Shown piece after piece: positions 17,488-25,749 of a stretch of 64,000 bases of DNA. This DNA is from Thermococcus camini (lineage in GTDB: Archaea; Methanobacteriota_B; Thermococci; Thermococcales; Thermococcaceae): positions 1,120,277 to 1,184,276 of the forward strand of contig NZ_LR881183.1 of NCBI RefSeq assembly GCF_904067545.1, in the 5' to 3' direction. The notes beneath the pieces are model-generated. The model saw only the letters and a list, made by a program, of their open reading frames with translations. It did no database searches and had not been told where the DNA came from. Each line of letters opens with the position of its first letter. The first letter of the stretch is position 1. The position numbers and the translations under genes are program-made.

Positions 17488-18239
17488 CCTATCAGCCCCT
17501 TAACCCTTGTCATCAGCTTCTCCATGGCCTCCCCTGCGGGACAGCGAAGGAAAACATCTGCAATCGGCGTTATCCCGCTCTCCTCCGGGTTGATTTCGAT
17601 AACCTTTCCACCCGTTTCCTTGACTATCTGCGGAACGTACGCGGCAGGGTAAACCACACCGCTCGTTCCTATGACTAGAACGAGGTCAGCCCTCTCCGCG
17701 AGTTTGAAAGCCTCGTCAAGGGGCTTCCTCGGGAGCGGCTCGCCGAACCAGACGACATCGGGACGGAGAAGCGAGCCGCAGTCCGGGCACTTGGGAAGAT
17801 CCCTGCCCCCAAGAAATTCCCCAAGTCGGCCACTCTCCTTGAGGTTTTCCCTATAGCCGCAGGAGGTGCACCTAACGCGGAATATGTTGCCGTGGAGCTC
17901 GATGAGGTTTTTGGTTCCCGCTTCGCGGTGGAGGTCGTCAACGTTCTGGGTTATAACTGCCTTCAGAATCCCCATGCGCTCAAGCTCCGCCAGGGCGTAG
18001 TGTGCCCTGTTTGGCCTGGCCTTCCGTATTAGGTCCATCCTCCATCGATAAAACTCCCAGACGAGGTATGGGTCCTTCCGAAAAGCCTCTGGAGTCGCGA
18101 GCTCCTCTGGCCTGTGCCTCTTCCACAGTCCGTTGAATCCTCTGAATGTAGGAACACCGCTCTCGGCGCTTATTCCAGCACCGGTGAACGCTATAGCGAA
18201 CCTCGAACGGGCCAGGAGTTTGGCAGCCTCCTCTATCAT
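17484..18239 (-). CDS. cobB: NAD-dependent protein deacetylase (sirtuin, CobB/Sir2)
   Basis: Sir2-family enzyme, 251 residues, which removes acetyl (or longer acyl) groups from lysines with NAD. The NAD site [15 protein letters not shown], the catalytic QNVDDLH, the structural zinc Cys set (CTSC and CPDC) and the [10 protein letters not shown] loop are all present. A Tyr/Arg pair typical of class III desuccinylases is found as [15 protein letters not shown], which hints at wider acyl specificity. ATG 18239 was chosen; GGATTTTTAAGG near 18262-18273 on the coding strand is a good TATA box, giving a short leader. It leads a cluster with the DUF3783, HAD and ASCH genes. Confidence 0.94.
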   Translation of the reverse strand: MIEEAAKLLARSRFAIAFTGAGISAESGVPTFRGFNGLWKRHRPEELATPEAFRKDPYLVWEFYRWRMDLIRKARPNRAHYALAELERMGILKAVITQNVDDLHREAGTKNLIELHGNIFRVRCTSCGYRENLKESGRLGEFLGGRDLPKCPDCGSLLRPDVVWFGEPLPRKPLDEAFKLAERADLVLVIGTSGVVYPAAYVPQIVKETGGKVIEINPEESGITPIADVFLRCPAGEAMEKLMTRVKGLIG

Positions 18240-18391
18240 GGTCACACATACTCGGCGCTCCTTAAAAATCCTGCCCAGGGCTTTGGTGTCTTGCGTTGCC
18301 GACCGAATAATCTTTGAAATACACTTCATGTTTCCGTGCGAGGGTTTAAATTGTATTCATGAGCACATCTGCGGGAACAGGAGGTGAGAGG

Positions 18392-19588
18392 ATGCCCATA
18401 ACGGATGGAACCCCAAGGAAAAAGGTCACCACATCACACGGAAGGTACTACGCCGAGAGGCAGGCACTGGCGAGACGGAAGAAGCTGGGGAGGAAGGCGG
18501 CACTGATACAGCTCATGAGGAAGCGGAAGGGGGTCGCGGCGATAAGGACGAGCACGATACGGGTTGAAAAGGCCCACATCTCGAAGAACGAAGCGCTCGC
18601 CATACTCGTCGGTACCCAGATAGGGGCGGGTGTTCTCGGCCTGCCCTACGTGGCGAGCAAGGTCGGCCTCATCCCCGCACTGGGGGTTCTCACGGGGGTT
18701 ATGCTCCTCATGCTCGCGACGGCTTTCATAGTTCTCAAGTTCTCGGCGGGGATGGGCGGGGCACAGATGAGTACCATCGCCAACAGGACCCTCGGAAAGG
18801 CCGGCGGTTGGCTGATGTACCTGAGCATCTTCATAATGAGCTTCGGGGCCATACTGGCGTACATTGCCGGAATGGGAAGCGTCTTCGCGAGCCTCTTCGG
18901 GGTCACCGACACAGTCGGGGCGGCGATATTCTGGGTCCTTGCCTCCTTCGTCGTCTACCGCGGGCTTGAGGCAAGCGGAAAGACGGAGCTGATAATGAGC
19001 TACGTCATGCTGGCGCTCTTCATAGGTGTCACGCTGATGCTCGTCCCCCACGCCGAGCTTGAGAACGGCCTCTACACCGACCTCGGGGGACTGCTCAGCA
19101 TAACGGGCGTCGCCATCTTCGCCCTCGGCTGCCACACGATAATCCCCGATGTTTATAAGGGACTCGGAAGTTACAAAGAGACCAAGAAGGTTATCGTGCT
19201 GGCCTTCCTGATTCCAACCGCGATATACGCGGTCTTCATGGCGGCGTTCCTGCTGGTCTTCGGAAAGGGGACCCCTGAGATAGCCACGCAGGGACTCGAG
19301 CTGCTCTACGGGCATCTCGGCAGAGTAATCGGCAACCTCATACCGCTCCTCGCGATAACCACGAGCTACATAGGCATTGCACTGGCACAGCAGAGCAACA
19401 CGGAGGAGTTCGTGAAGCTGAACAGAAAAGCCGCGTGGGCCCTGACCGTCGTTCCTCCTGCCGCAGTGTACTTCGCCGGCGTCAGAAACTTCGCCGACGT
19501 GCTTGCGTTCGCGGGCGATACCGGCGACATGCTGGCGTTTATAGTGCTTCCAATCCTGATGTGGGTGGCGGCGAGGCTTCGCCGCTGA
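18392..19588 (+). CDS. Amino-acid permease (aromatic amino acid / Trp-Tyr type) with basic N-terminal extension
   Basis: Eleven-helix amino-acid permease of 398 residues in the APC superfamily (Trp_Tyr_perm/AA_trans type): EALAILVGTQIGAGVLGLPY starts the transport core, with FALGCHTIIPDVYKGLG in the unwound helix region. Residues 1-60 are an unusual, very basic cytoplasmic tail (SHGRYYAERQALARRKKLGR, then KAALIQLMRKRKG) that could bind nucleic acid or phospholipid head groups. ATG 18392 has an excellent GGAGGTGAGAGG immediately upstream, so the extension is really translated. A TATA-like GGGTTTAAATTG at 18342-18353 is the probable promoter. Divergent from the sirtuin gene. Confidence 0.88.
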   Translation: MPITDGTPRKKVTTSHGRYYAERQALARRKKLGRKAALIQLMRKRKGVAAIRTSTIRVEKAHISKNEALAILVGTQIGAGVLGLPYVASKVGLIPALGVLTGVMLLMLATAFIVLKFSAGMGGAQMSTIANRTLGKAGGWLMYLSIFIMSFGAILAYIAGMGSVFASLFGVTDTVGAAIFWVLASFVVYRGLEASGKTELIMSYVMLALFIGVTLMLVPHAELENGLYTDLGGLLSITGVAIFALGCHTIIPDVYKGLGSYKETKKVIVLAFLIPTAIYAVFMAAFLLVFGKGTPEIATQGLELLYGHLGRVIGNLIPLLAITTSYIGIALAQQSNTEEFVKLNRKAAWALTVVPPAAVYFAGVRNFADVLAFAGDTGDMLAFIVLPILMWVAARLRR

Positions 19589-19673
19589 CCACCAACCTTT
19601 TTAAAACGGTTCATCCCTGCCGCATTAGCTGCAGCAGGCTGTCCTTTTCTGTACACGTGAACACATGCGGTAA

Positions 19674-19683
19674 GATTTATATT
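19674..19683 (+). promoter_or_regulatory. TATA box of glyA
   Basis: AGATTTATATT centred at about 19678, about 35 bp before the glyA ATG; the gap of 128 bp after the permease holds nothing else I could identify. Confidence 0.5.
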
Positions 19684-19716
19684 CCCAGCGCTCAAATCCC
19701 CATCGAGGTGTTCCAC

Positions 19717-21006
19717 ATGGCTGAAGGATACAAAGCATACCGCGACAGGGTTATGGGCTTCCTTGAGGACCACGAGAAGTGGAGGAAGCACACGATAAAC
19801 CTCATTGCCAGTGAAAACGTGACTTCTCCGAGCGTCACCCGCGCGGTGGCGAGCGGTTTCATGCACAAGTACGCCGAGGGCTGGCCAAGGGCCCGCTACT
19901 ATCAGGGATGCAAGTACGTTGATGAGGTCGAGCTCATCGGTGTCGAGCTCTTCACCAAGCTCTTCGGAAGCGACTTCGCCGACCTGAGACCGATTTCCGG
20001 AACCAACGCCAACCAGGCGGTCTTCTTCGGCCTCACCCAGCCGGGCGACAAGGCCATCGTTCTCCACACCAGCCACGGCGGCCACATAAGCCACATGCCA
20101 TTCGGCGCCGCCGGAATGCGCGGCCTTGAGGTCCACACCTGGCCCTTCGACAACGAAGCCTTTAACATCGACGTGGACAAGGCCGAGAAGCTCATACGCG
20201 AGCTCGAGCCCAAGATAGTCGTCTTCGGCGGCTCGCTCTTCCCGTTCCCGCACCCGGTCAAGGAGCTCGCCCCGGTCGCCAAGGAGGTCGGCGCCTACGT
20301 CATGTACGACGGTGCCCACGTTCTTGGTCTCATCGCCGGAAAGCAGTTCCAGGACCCGCTTAGGGAGGGTGTTGACATAATCACCGCTTCAACCCACAAG
20401 ACCTTCCCCGGACCGCAGGGCGGTGTCATCATCTACAAGCGCTTTGGCGAGACGGAAGAGATAGCCAAGCTCCAGTGGGCCATCTTCCCGGGTGTGCTCA
20501 GCAACCACCACCTCCACCACATGGCCGGAAAGACCGTTACCGCGGCGGAGATGCTTGAGTACGGTCAGAAGTACGCTGCCCAGATCGTCAAGAACGCGAA
20601 AGCCCTGGCGGAGGCCCTCGCAGAGGAGGGCTTCAAGGTCATCGGTGAGGACAGGGGCTACACCGAGAGCCACCAGGTCATCGTTGACGTCAGCGACCTC
20701 CACGAAGCGGCCGGGGGATGGGCGGCACCGCTCCTCGAGGAGGCAGGCATAATCCTCAACAAGAACCTCCTGCCCTGGGACCCGCTTGAGAAGGTCGAGA
20801 AGCCGAGCGGCCTGCGCATAGGCGTCCAGGAGATGACACGCGTCGGCATGCTTGAGGACGACATGAAGGAGATAGCGCACTTCATCAAGCGCGTCCTCAT
20901 CGACAGGGAGGACCCGAAGAAGGTCGAGCGCGACGTCTTCTACTTCAGGCAGAACTTCCAGAGGGTTTACTACTCCTTCGACTACGGGCTCCCGTTCAGG
21001 GAGTGA
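19717..21006 (+). CDS. glyA: Serine hydroxymethyltransferase
   Basis: PLP enzyme of 429 residues that interconverts serine and glycine while moving a one-carbon unit to tetrahydropterin. NLIASENVTSPSVTRAVASG opens the domain, HGGHIS is present, and STHKTFPGPQGG contains the PLP lysine. Length matches archaeal GlyA. The start is ATG 19717 after GAGGTG; the frame is open for 280 bp upstream, but the protein-like region begins at MAEGYKAYRDRV. It is monocistronic, with its own TATA box. Confidence 0.97.
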   Translation: MAEGYKAYRDRVMGFLEDHEKWRKHTINLIASENVTSPSVTRAVASGFMHKYAEGWPRARYYQGCKYVDEVELIGVELFTKLFGSDFADLRPISGTNANQAVFFGLTQPGDKAIVLHTSHGGHISHMPFGAAGMRGLEVHTWPFDNEAFNIDVDKAEKLIRELEPKIVVFGGSLFPFPHPVKELAPVAKEVGAYVMYDGAHVLGLIAGKQFQDPLREGVDIITASTHKTFPGPQGGVIIYKRFGETEEIAKLQWAIFPGVLSNHHLHHMAGKTVTAAEMLEYGQKYAAQIVKNAKALAEALAEEGFKVIGEDRGYTESHQVIVDVSDLHEAAGGWAAPLLEEAGIILNKNLLPWDPLEKVEKPSGLRIGVQEMTRVGMLEDDMKEIAHFIKRVLIDREDPKKVERDVFYFRQNFQRVYYSFDYGLPFRE

Positions 21007-21090
21007 TCTTTTCTTTTCTCACTTTAACTCCGCTTGAAGCGTTGGCAACCGTTAAAAGCTCCTCCGCGTACCTTTTCCAGGTGATGCCGT

Positions 21091-21510
21091 GTGAGGAAGG
21101 TTCTCCCGGTCCTGCTGATAGTCCTGCTGGTTCCTCTCGGGTACTACATAGCCTCGAGCGATGGAGCTCGAAACCTCCCGAACGGTGAAGGAATCGTTCT
21201 GAAGCTCGACAAGAGCAGCTACACCCCAAGCGACGTGATGGTTCTCACACTCCTAAACAACGCCGATACCAACGCCACCACGAGCTACCACTTCAAACTT
21301 TACAGACTGGAAGGCGGGAAGTGGAAAGAGGTTCCGGTGAACATGATGTTCATAGAGATCGCCGTCGTAATAGAGCCCGGGAAGAGCTGGGAACAGAAGG
21401 TAAAGCTCTCCGACCTTGGCCTTACACCGGGGCACTACAAGATAGTCAAGGAAGTCTTCCTCGGGGGCACGACGGTTAAGGCCGGGGCTGAGTTTGATAT
21501 CAATGGATAG
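21091..21510 (+). CDS. Exported Ig-like domain protein (Big_14-like)
   Basis: Small exported protein of 139 residues. The N-terminus is a signal anchor (VLPVLLIVLLVPLGYYIASS), followed by a single beta-sandwich domain: LKLDKSSYTPSDVMVLTLLN, YHFKLYRLEGGKWKEVP, IEPGKSWEQKVKL, LTPGHYKIVKEV. The pattern of a Y-x-x-x-D opening strand, K-W in the middle and a PG turn resembles the bacterial Ig-like group 14 family. GTG 21091 follows AGGTGATG. No lipobox Cys. Function unknown; perhaps an envelope protein. Confidence 0.75.
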   Translation: MRKVLPVLLIVLLVPLGYYIASSDGARNLPNGEGIVLKLDKSSYTPSDVMVLTLLNNADTNATTSYHFKLYRLEGGKWKEVPVNMMFIEIAVVIEPGKSWEQKVKLSDLGLTPGHYKIVKEVFLGGTTVKAGAEFDING

Positions 21511-21536
21511 TGGAAAGCACCTCCTGGGGAGTTGTG

Positions 21537-21698
21537 ATGAGGGGCACAGTTCTCTTGGGCCTTTTTATATTCCTCACTGGTATCACGGTCGCCCTCTACG
21601 CTGGACCGGGTGTCAATACGGGAAGTTCCTGAAAGCCTCACCGTTCACGGCGGGGAGGAGGTCAGTGACACAAATTTTTCCCGCAAACGCAACTTTTA
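21537..21698 (+). pseudogene. Remnant of a small single-helix membrane protein gene
   Basis: ATG 21537 (GTG 21534) after GGGGAG opens 31 codons: MRGTVLLGLFIFLTGITVAL, then YAGPGVNTGSS and a TGA at 21630-21632. Another frame continues plausible protein, SIREVPESLTVHGGEEVSDT to NFSRKRNF, ending TAA near 21698-21700. The join would need one indel near 21610-21620. It looks like a one-helix envelope protein whose tail is frameshifted and cut by the region upstream of the ATPase gene. Frame and indel are my reading; a genuine 31-residue peptide is the alternative. Confidence 0.35.
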
Positions 21699-21700
21699 AA

Positions 21701-21724
21701 TAATTTACTCACAAGTAATTTACT
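21701..21724 (+). promoter_or_regulatory. Repeat/dyad between TATA box and start of the DUF234 ATPase gene
   Basis: TAATTTACT occurs at 21701-21709 and again at 21716-21724, and TTACT-CACA-AGTAA at about 21705-21718 is a dyad. CTTTTAAATAA directly before is the TATA box. The repeats lie between the box and the ATG, where a repressor would block transcription, as at the second ATPase gene at 61541. Confidence 0.45.
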
Positions 21725-21736
21725 GGTGGGTAGATT

Positions 21737-23131
21737 ATGTTCATCAACAGAAAGACAGAGCTTTCCATGCTCAGGGAAAGGCTCGGAAGAGGAAAGGCCG
21801 AGTTCATCGTTGTTTACGGCAGAAGGAGAGTTGGAAAAACGGCACTGCTTCTCGAATTCCTCAGACAAAACGGCGGGGTTTACCTCCTCGCAAGGGAGAC
21901 AAGCGAGGCAGAAAACCTTAGGAGGTTCTCTCAGAGGATAGCCGAACACTTCAACGACGAGTTTCTTTCCAAAAACCCCTTTCAGAGCTGGGACGCCTTT
22001 TTTGAGTACCTCTCTCAAAAAAGCAAAGAAAGGCTGATAGTCATTATAGATGAATTTCCCTACCTTATGAAGGCAAATCCTGCCCTACCCTCCATCATTC
22101 AGGAGTACTGGGACTTAAAGCTGAGCAAAAGCCTGATTTATCTCATCATCTGTGGCTCAAGCGTCTCGATGATGGAGAGGCTCCTCGGATACAAGAGCCC
22201 TCTCTATGGAAGGAGGACAGCACAGCTGAAGGTGAATCCGCTGGGCTTCTTCGAGGCGAGGGCTTTTCTGCCAGGGTACCCGATTGGGGACTTTGTAAGA
22301 GCTTATGGAATCCTCGGGGGAACGCCGGCCTACCTGCTTGAGTTCGACGACTCAAAAAGCATCGAGGAGAATCTGAAAAGCTACTTCCGTCCGGACTCGT
22401 TCCTCTACGGCGACGCCCGCTTCGTCCTGATGGAGGAGCTCGACGAGCCAAGGAACTACTTTGCTATAATGGAATCTCTCGCGAGGGGAAAAACAACACT
22501 CGGCGAGATTATGAATGGGACTGGACTAGAGAGAGGAACCGTTGGAAAATACCTCAGTGTTCTGATGGACCTCGGCTTTGTGAGACGGGAGGTTCCCGTC
22601 ACAGCGAGTAGAAAGAGCAGGAAGGGACGCTATTACATAGTCGATCCCTACTTCGCCTTCTGGTTCCGCTACGTTCATACCAACGAAGATTTGGTGGAAA
22701 CGGAGCAGGGGGACCTTCTCGCTGAGCTTGTGATGGATGACCTGAACGAATACCTAGGATGGGTTTTTGAGGAGGTTGCGAGGCAGTTTTTAATCGAGCT
22801 GAACAAAACCGGAAAGCTTCCCTTTCGCTTCACGAAAATCGGACGATGGTGGAGGAAAGGGGAGGAGATTGATTTGGTGGCGCTGAATGAAAGGGAAAAA
22901 CAGGCTCTCTTCGTAGAGACCAAATGGAAAGATTTGAGCAAGCGGGAGGCGAGGGGAGTTTTGAAGGATTTGAAGAGGAAGGCCGGGCTCGTTGAGCTGG
23001 AAGGATGGGAGCACTATTATGGTCTCGTTGCCAGGGGCGTTGAGGGTAAGGAAGGGCTGAGAGAAGATGGCTTTGTAATCTGGGATCTGAAGGATTTTGA
23101 AAGGTTTGTCCCCTCTAAAGGCGAATTTTGA
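21737..23131 (+). CDS. Archaeal AAA ATPase with DUF234 C-terminal domain
   Basis: STAND-like archaeal ATPase of 464 residues (PF01637 ATPase_2 followed by PF03008 DUF234). Walker A is YGRRRVGKTALL, Walker B LIVIIDEFPYL, then a winged-helix region (ARGKTTLGEIMNGTGLERGT) and a DUF234 domain ending FTKIGRWWRKGEEIDLVALN and ETKWKDLSKREARGVLKDL. The D, (E/D)-x-K pattern in the latter (IDLVAL..VETKW) matches a PD-(D/E)XK nuclease-like core. A homologue lies at 60174. Function of these proteins is unknown; some groups are mobile or defence-associated. ATG 21737 follows GGTGGG. Confidence 0.9.
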   Translation: MFINRKTELSMLRERLGRGKAEFIVVYGRRRVGKTALLLEFLRQNGGVYLLARETSEAENLRRFSQRIAEHFNDEFLSKNPFQSWDAFFEYLSQKSKERLIVIIDEFPYLMKANPALPSIIQEYWDLKLSKSLIYLIICGSSVSMMERLLGYKSPLYGRRTAQLKVNPLGFFEARAFLPGYPIGDFVRAYGILGGTPAYLLEFDDSKSIEENLKSYFRPDSFLYGDARFVLMEELDEPRNYFAIMESLARGKTTLGEIMNGTGLERGTVGKYLSVLMDLGFVRREVPVTASRKSRKGRYYIVDPYFAFWFRYVHTNEDLVETEQGDLLAELVMDDLNEYLGWVFEEVARQFLIELNKTGKLPFRFTKIGRWWRKGEEIDLVALNEREKQALFVETKWKDLSKREARGVLKDLKRKAGLVELEGWEHYYGLVARGVEGKEGLREDGFVIWDLKDFERFVPSKGEF

Positions 23132-23137
23132 AGGGTT

Positions 23138-23292
23138 GTGGGAAAGCTGCGGGAGAGGACTACCACCAGAGTGTATCAGGAGGCTGTGAAGCGACTGATA
23201 AGCCTCGCGCTTGAAGACCCATCGGGAAAGAATGGGTGGGCGTAATCCCCATGCATGAGGCACTCAGGATAAAACTGAAAGGCCTCTTCTGA
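23138..23292 (+). pseudogene. Possible remnant of a small regulatory or antitoxin-like gene
   Basis: After the ATPase stop, GTG 23138 reads KLRERTTTRVYQEAVKRLIS, then LALEDPSGKNGWA and TAA (23243-23245). In another frame ATG 23251 continues MHEALRIKLKGLF to TGA 23290-23292. Joined, they would look like one helical protein of about 50 residues, of the size of a VapB- or RHH-type antitoxin, with an indel near 23230-23250. The reading depends on a frameshift and I rate it low; no partner toxin is visible. Confidence 0.3.
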
Positions 23293-23360
23293 ATCAACCC
23301 CTGGCAAAACTTTTTATTCTCCTCCCACATACCGAACCCTCGGCTGAAGGAGGTGAAAAA

Positions 23361-23693
23361 ATGAAGTTCTGCCCAAAGTGCGGTAACCTCATGCTCCCGG
23401 ACAGGAAGAGGAAGGTATGGGTCTGCCGCTCATGCGGTTATGAGGAGCCCTTTGATGAAGAGAAGGACAGGGAGAAAACAAAGATTACCCAGAAGGTCGA
23501 GCACAAGCCCGACGAGGGAATCATCGTCGTCGAGCAGGACGTTAAAACATTGCCGACCACCAAGGTCACCTGTCCGAAGTGCGGCAACGATACAGCTTAC
23601 TGGTGGGAGATGCAGACGAGGGCCGGCGACGAGCCGAGCACGATATTCTACAAGTGCACCAAGTGCGGCCACGTCTGGAGGGCCTACGAGTGA
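23361..23693 (+). CDS. tfs: Transcription factor S (TFIIS/Rpb9-like)
   Basis: Archaeal TFS, 110 residues, which rescues backtracked RNA polymerase by stimulating transcript cleavage. The N-terminal zinc ribbon is FCPKCGNLMLP with CRSCGYEE; the C-terminal ribbon has CPKCGNDTAYWWEMQTRAGD and CTKCGHVWRAYE, including the acidic D-E pair (AGDEP) that reaches the active site. ATG 23361 has GGAGGTGAAAAA upstream and a TTTTTATTCT box at 23311-23320. It is followed by a small gene overlapping by 4 bp and by pcn. Confidence 0.97.
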   Translation: MKFCPKCGNLMLPDRKRKVWVCRSCGYEEPFDEEKDREKTKITQKVEHKPDEGIIVVEQDVKTLPTTKVTCPKCGNDTAYWWEMQTRAGDEPSTIFYKCTKCGHVWRAYE

Positions 23694-23863
23694 GGGAGCT
23701 TTCCGAGCTTGAGCGCGAAACCCTCAGGAAGCTCGCGGAGAAGGCCCTGAAGGAGCTTGAAGAGGCCTACAGGAGGATACCCGACACCGACAACGGAAAA
23801 GCTTATTTATTCCGCGGAAAAGAGAGGGTTAGGCTGATGCTCGATATACTGAAGGAGGGGTAA
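23690..23863 (+). CDS. Small helical protein between tfs and pcn
   Basis: 57-residue acidic, wholly helical protein (ELSELERETLRKLAEKALKE, then LEEAYRRIPDTDNGKAYLFR, ending RLMLDILKEG). GTG 23690 overlaps the tfs stop, and pcn begins 2 bp after its stop, so the three are certainly cotranscribed. I do not recognise a known function; the locus suggests a role near replication or transcription. The N-terminal part is coiled-coil-like. Confidence 0.75.
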   Translation: MRELSELERETLRKLAEKALKELEEAYRRIPDTDNGKAYLFRGKERVRLMLDILKEG

Positions 23864-23865
23864 AG

Positions 23866-24615
23866 ATGCCGTTCGAAATAGTTTTCGATGGTGCCAAGGA
23901 TTTTGCCGATCTTATAGCCACCGCAAGCAACCTCATCGACGAGGCTGCCTTTAAGATAACCGAGGAAGGAATTGGAATGCGCGCCATGGACCCCAGCAGG
24001 GTCGTTCTCATCGACCTCAACCTCCCGGAGAGCATCTTCTCCAAGTACGAGGTAGAGGAAGAAGAAACGATAGGAATCAACATGGACCACTTCAAGAAGA
24101 TACTCAAGCGCGGCAAGAACAAGGACACGCTCATTCTCAGGAAGGGCGATGAGAACTTCCTTGAGGTTACTTTCGAGGGAACGGCAAAGAGAACCTTCAA
24201 GCTCCCGCTCATCGAGGTTGAGGAGCTCGAACTCGACCTTCCAGAGCTTCCGTTCACCGCCAAGGTCATCGTCCTCGGAGAGGTTCTCAAGGAGGCAGTT
24301 AAAGATGCTTCCCTCGTCAGCGACGCCATGAAGTTCATAGCCAGCGAGAACGAGTTCATAATGCGCGCCGAGGGCGAAACGAACGAGGTCGAGATTAAGC
24401 TCACCCTTGAGGACGAAGGTTTACTCGACCTCGAGGTTGAGGAAGAAACGAAGAGTGCCTACGGAATCAGCTACCTCGCGGACATGATAAAGGGCATCGG
24501 CAAGGCCGATGAGGTTATAATCCGCTTCGGCAACGAGATGCCTCTCCAGATGGAGTATCCGATAAGGGACGAGGGCAAGCTGATATTCCTCCTCGCCCCG
24601 CGCGTCGAGGACTGA
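23866..24615 (+). CDS. pcn: DNA polymerase sliding clamp (PCNA)
   Basis: Archaeal PCNA, 249 residues, the homotrimeric clamp that tethers PolB, PolD, FEN1, ligase and other PIP-box proteins. MPFEIVFDGAKDFADLIATA opens the protein, GIGMRAMDPSRVVLIDLNL is diagnostic, and it ends with FGNEMPLQMEYPIRDEGKL-type strands (IFLLAPRVED), with P-L-Q the interdomain-linked hydrophobic pocket. ATG 23866 is 2 bp after the small gene. Its neighbours tfs and gins51 are typical of Thermococcales. Confidence 0.98.
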   Translation: MPFEIVFDGAKDFADLIATASNLIDEAAFKITEEGIGMRAMDPSRVVLIDLNLPESIFSKYEVEEEETIGINMDHFKKILKRGKNKDTLILRKGDENFLEVTFEGTAKRTFKLPLIEVEELELDLPELPFTAKVIVLGEVLKEAVKDASLVSDAMKFIASENEFIMRAEGETNEVEIKLTLEDEGLLDLEVEEETKSAYGISYLADMIKGIGKADEVIIRFGNEMPLQMEYPIRDEGKLIFLLAPRVED

Positions 24616-24657
24616 TTTCTTTCCCCTTTCATCCCATTTAGTCCGGCTGGTGGTAGC

Positions 24658-25230
24658 GTGGACATCGTCAAGCTCAGGGAACTGCTCGAGGCGGAGCTTT
24701 CATCGCCGGAACTGACGGAACTAGATGAAGAATTCTACGAGGAGTTCGATAGCCTCATCAAGGCCCTAAAGCTCGGCGCGGAGAGCTCCCGTGAGAGGGG
24801 CGAGGACATCGAGGAGAGACTTTACCTTGCCCAGCTGGGAATAGCCGAGAAGCTCATGCGTGAGATAATCAAAATCAGGCTCCATAAAATCGTCGATCTG
24901 GCGGTCGAAGGAATCCCCGGCGAGCTGACTGCCGAGGAGAAGAAGATATTCACAGTTCTGAGGGCCTTCATTGAGCGTGAGGAACTTGCCGTTCCCGAGG
25001 TCGCGGAAGAGAAACTTCCCGAGAGGGTCCCGGAGAACCAGGCCGGGCCCTTGAAACGAACGGCCCCGAGCGAGGCGTACATAATCAAGTTTGACCTGCC
25101 GAAGATACTCGACCCTGAGCTTAAGGAGTACGGTCCCTTCCGGGCCGGAGACCTCGTTATTATTCCCAGAAGTCTCGGGAAGGTTCTCGTCGAGAGGGAC
25201 GCGGCCGAGAGGATAAGGATCGCCCCATGA
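24658..25230 (+). CDS. gins51: GINS complex subunit Gins51 (Gins15)
   Basis: Archaeal GINS subunit of the Sld5/Psf1 type, 190 residues. It has the A-B order: an N-terminal helical domain (LREL to ERLYLAQLGIAEKLMREIIK, then RLHKIVDLAV) and a C-terminal beta domain (YIIKFDLPKILDPELKEYGP to RAGDLVIIPRSLGKVLVERD). It forms a tetramer or heterotetramer with Gins23 and activates MCM. The start is GTG 24658 after GGCTGGTGG. It follows pcn at 42 bp. Confidence 0.93.
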   Translation: MDIVKLRELLEAELSSPELTELDEEFYEEFDSLIKALKLGAESSRERGEDIEERLYLAQLGIAEKLMREIIKIRLHKIVDLAVEGIPGELTAEEKKIFTVLRAFIEREELAVPEVAEEKLPERVPENQAGPLKRTAPSEAYIIKFDLPKILDPELKEYGPFRAGDLVIIPRSLGKVLVERDAAERIRIAP

Positions 25231-25279
25231 CGAGAATAGCTGCCATCCCGGATTAACGTCCAAAAAATAACTAGAACAT

Positions 25280-25738
25280 TCAAAGTTTTTTCATCAGGTT
25301 GGCCATCTCCAGCGTTGCCATGGCGTACTCGAAGCCTTTGTTGCTCTTTATTCCAGCTCTGTTCAAGCCCTGGAGCTCGTCTTCCACAGTTATCACGCCG
25401 AAGATTACGGGAACTCCGCTGTCGAGGGAGACCTTGGCGACGCCTTTGGCAACCTCGTTGGCAACCAGCTCAAAGTGCCTGGTTTCTCCTCTAACCACCG
25501 CGCCGAGAGCCAAAACCGCGTCGTATTTGCCACTCTCGGCGAGTTTTTTGGCAACAAGCGGTATCTCGAAGGAACCCGGGACCTTCACAACGTCCACCCT
25601 ATCGACGCCATGCCTTTCGAAACAGTCGAGTGCCCCTTTGAGGAGCTCCCCGGTCAGGAGGTCGTTGAAGCGGGCAATGACGACACCAATTCTCAGACCT
25701 TTCCCTATGAAGTCTCCTTCGATCCTTTTCACCTCCAT
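25280..25738 (-). CDS. ribH: 6,7-dimethyl-8-ribityllumazine synthase
   Basis: Lumazine synthase, 152 residues, which condenses 5-amino-6-ribitylaminouracil with 3,4-dihydroxybutanone 4-phosphate. RFNDLLTGELLKGA, VPGSFEIPLVAKKLA, ALGAVVRGETRHFE, and VPVIFGVITVEDELQGLNRA match the family, with the active-site His in RHFE. It is the last gene of the rib operon, 11 bp after ribAB, and it ends convergent to gins51. Confidence 0.96.
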   Translation of the reverse strand: MEVKRIEGDFIGKGLRIGVVIARFNDLLTGELLKGALDCFERHGVDRVDVVKVPGSFEIPLVAKKLAESGKYDAVLALGAVVRGETRHFELVANEVAKGVAKVSLDSGVPVIFGVITVEDELQGLNRAGIKSNKGFEYAMATLEMANLMKKL

Positions 25739-25749
25739 CCAATCACCCC

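Noticed and set aside
19435-19716. Upstream extension of glyA by about 94 codons
   Set aside because: The frame is merely open; the sequence overlaps the permease gene, has no ribosome binding site and the SHMT homology begins at ATG 19717 after GAGGTG.
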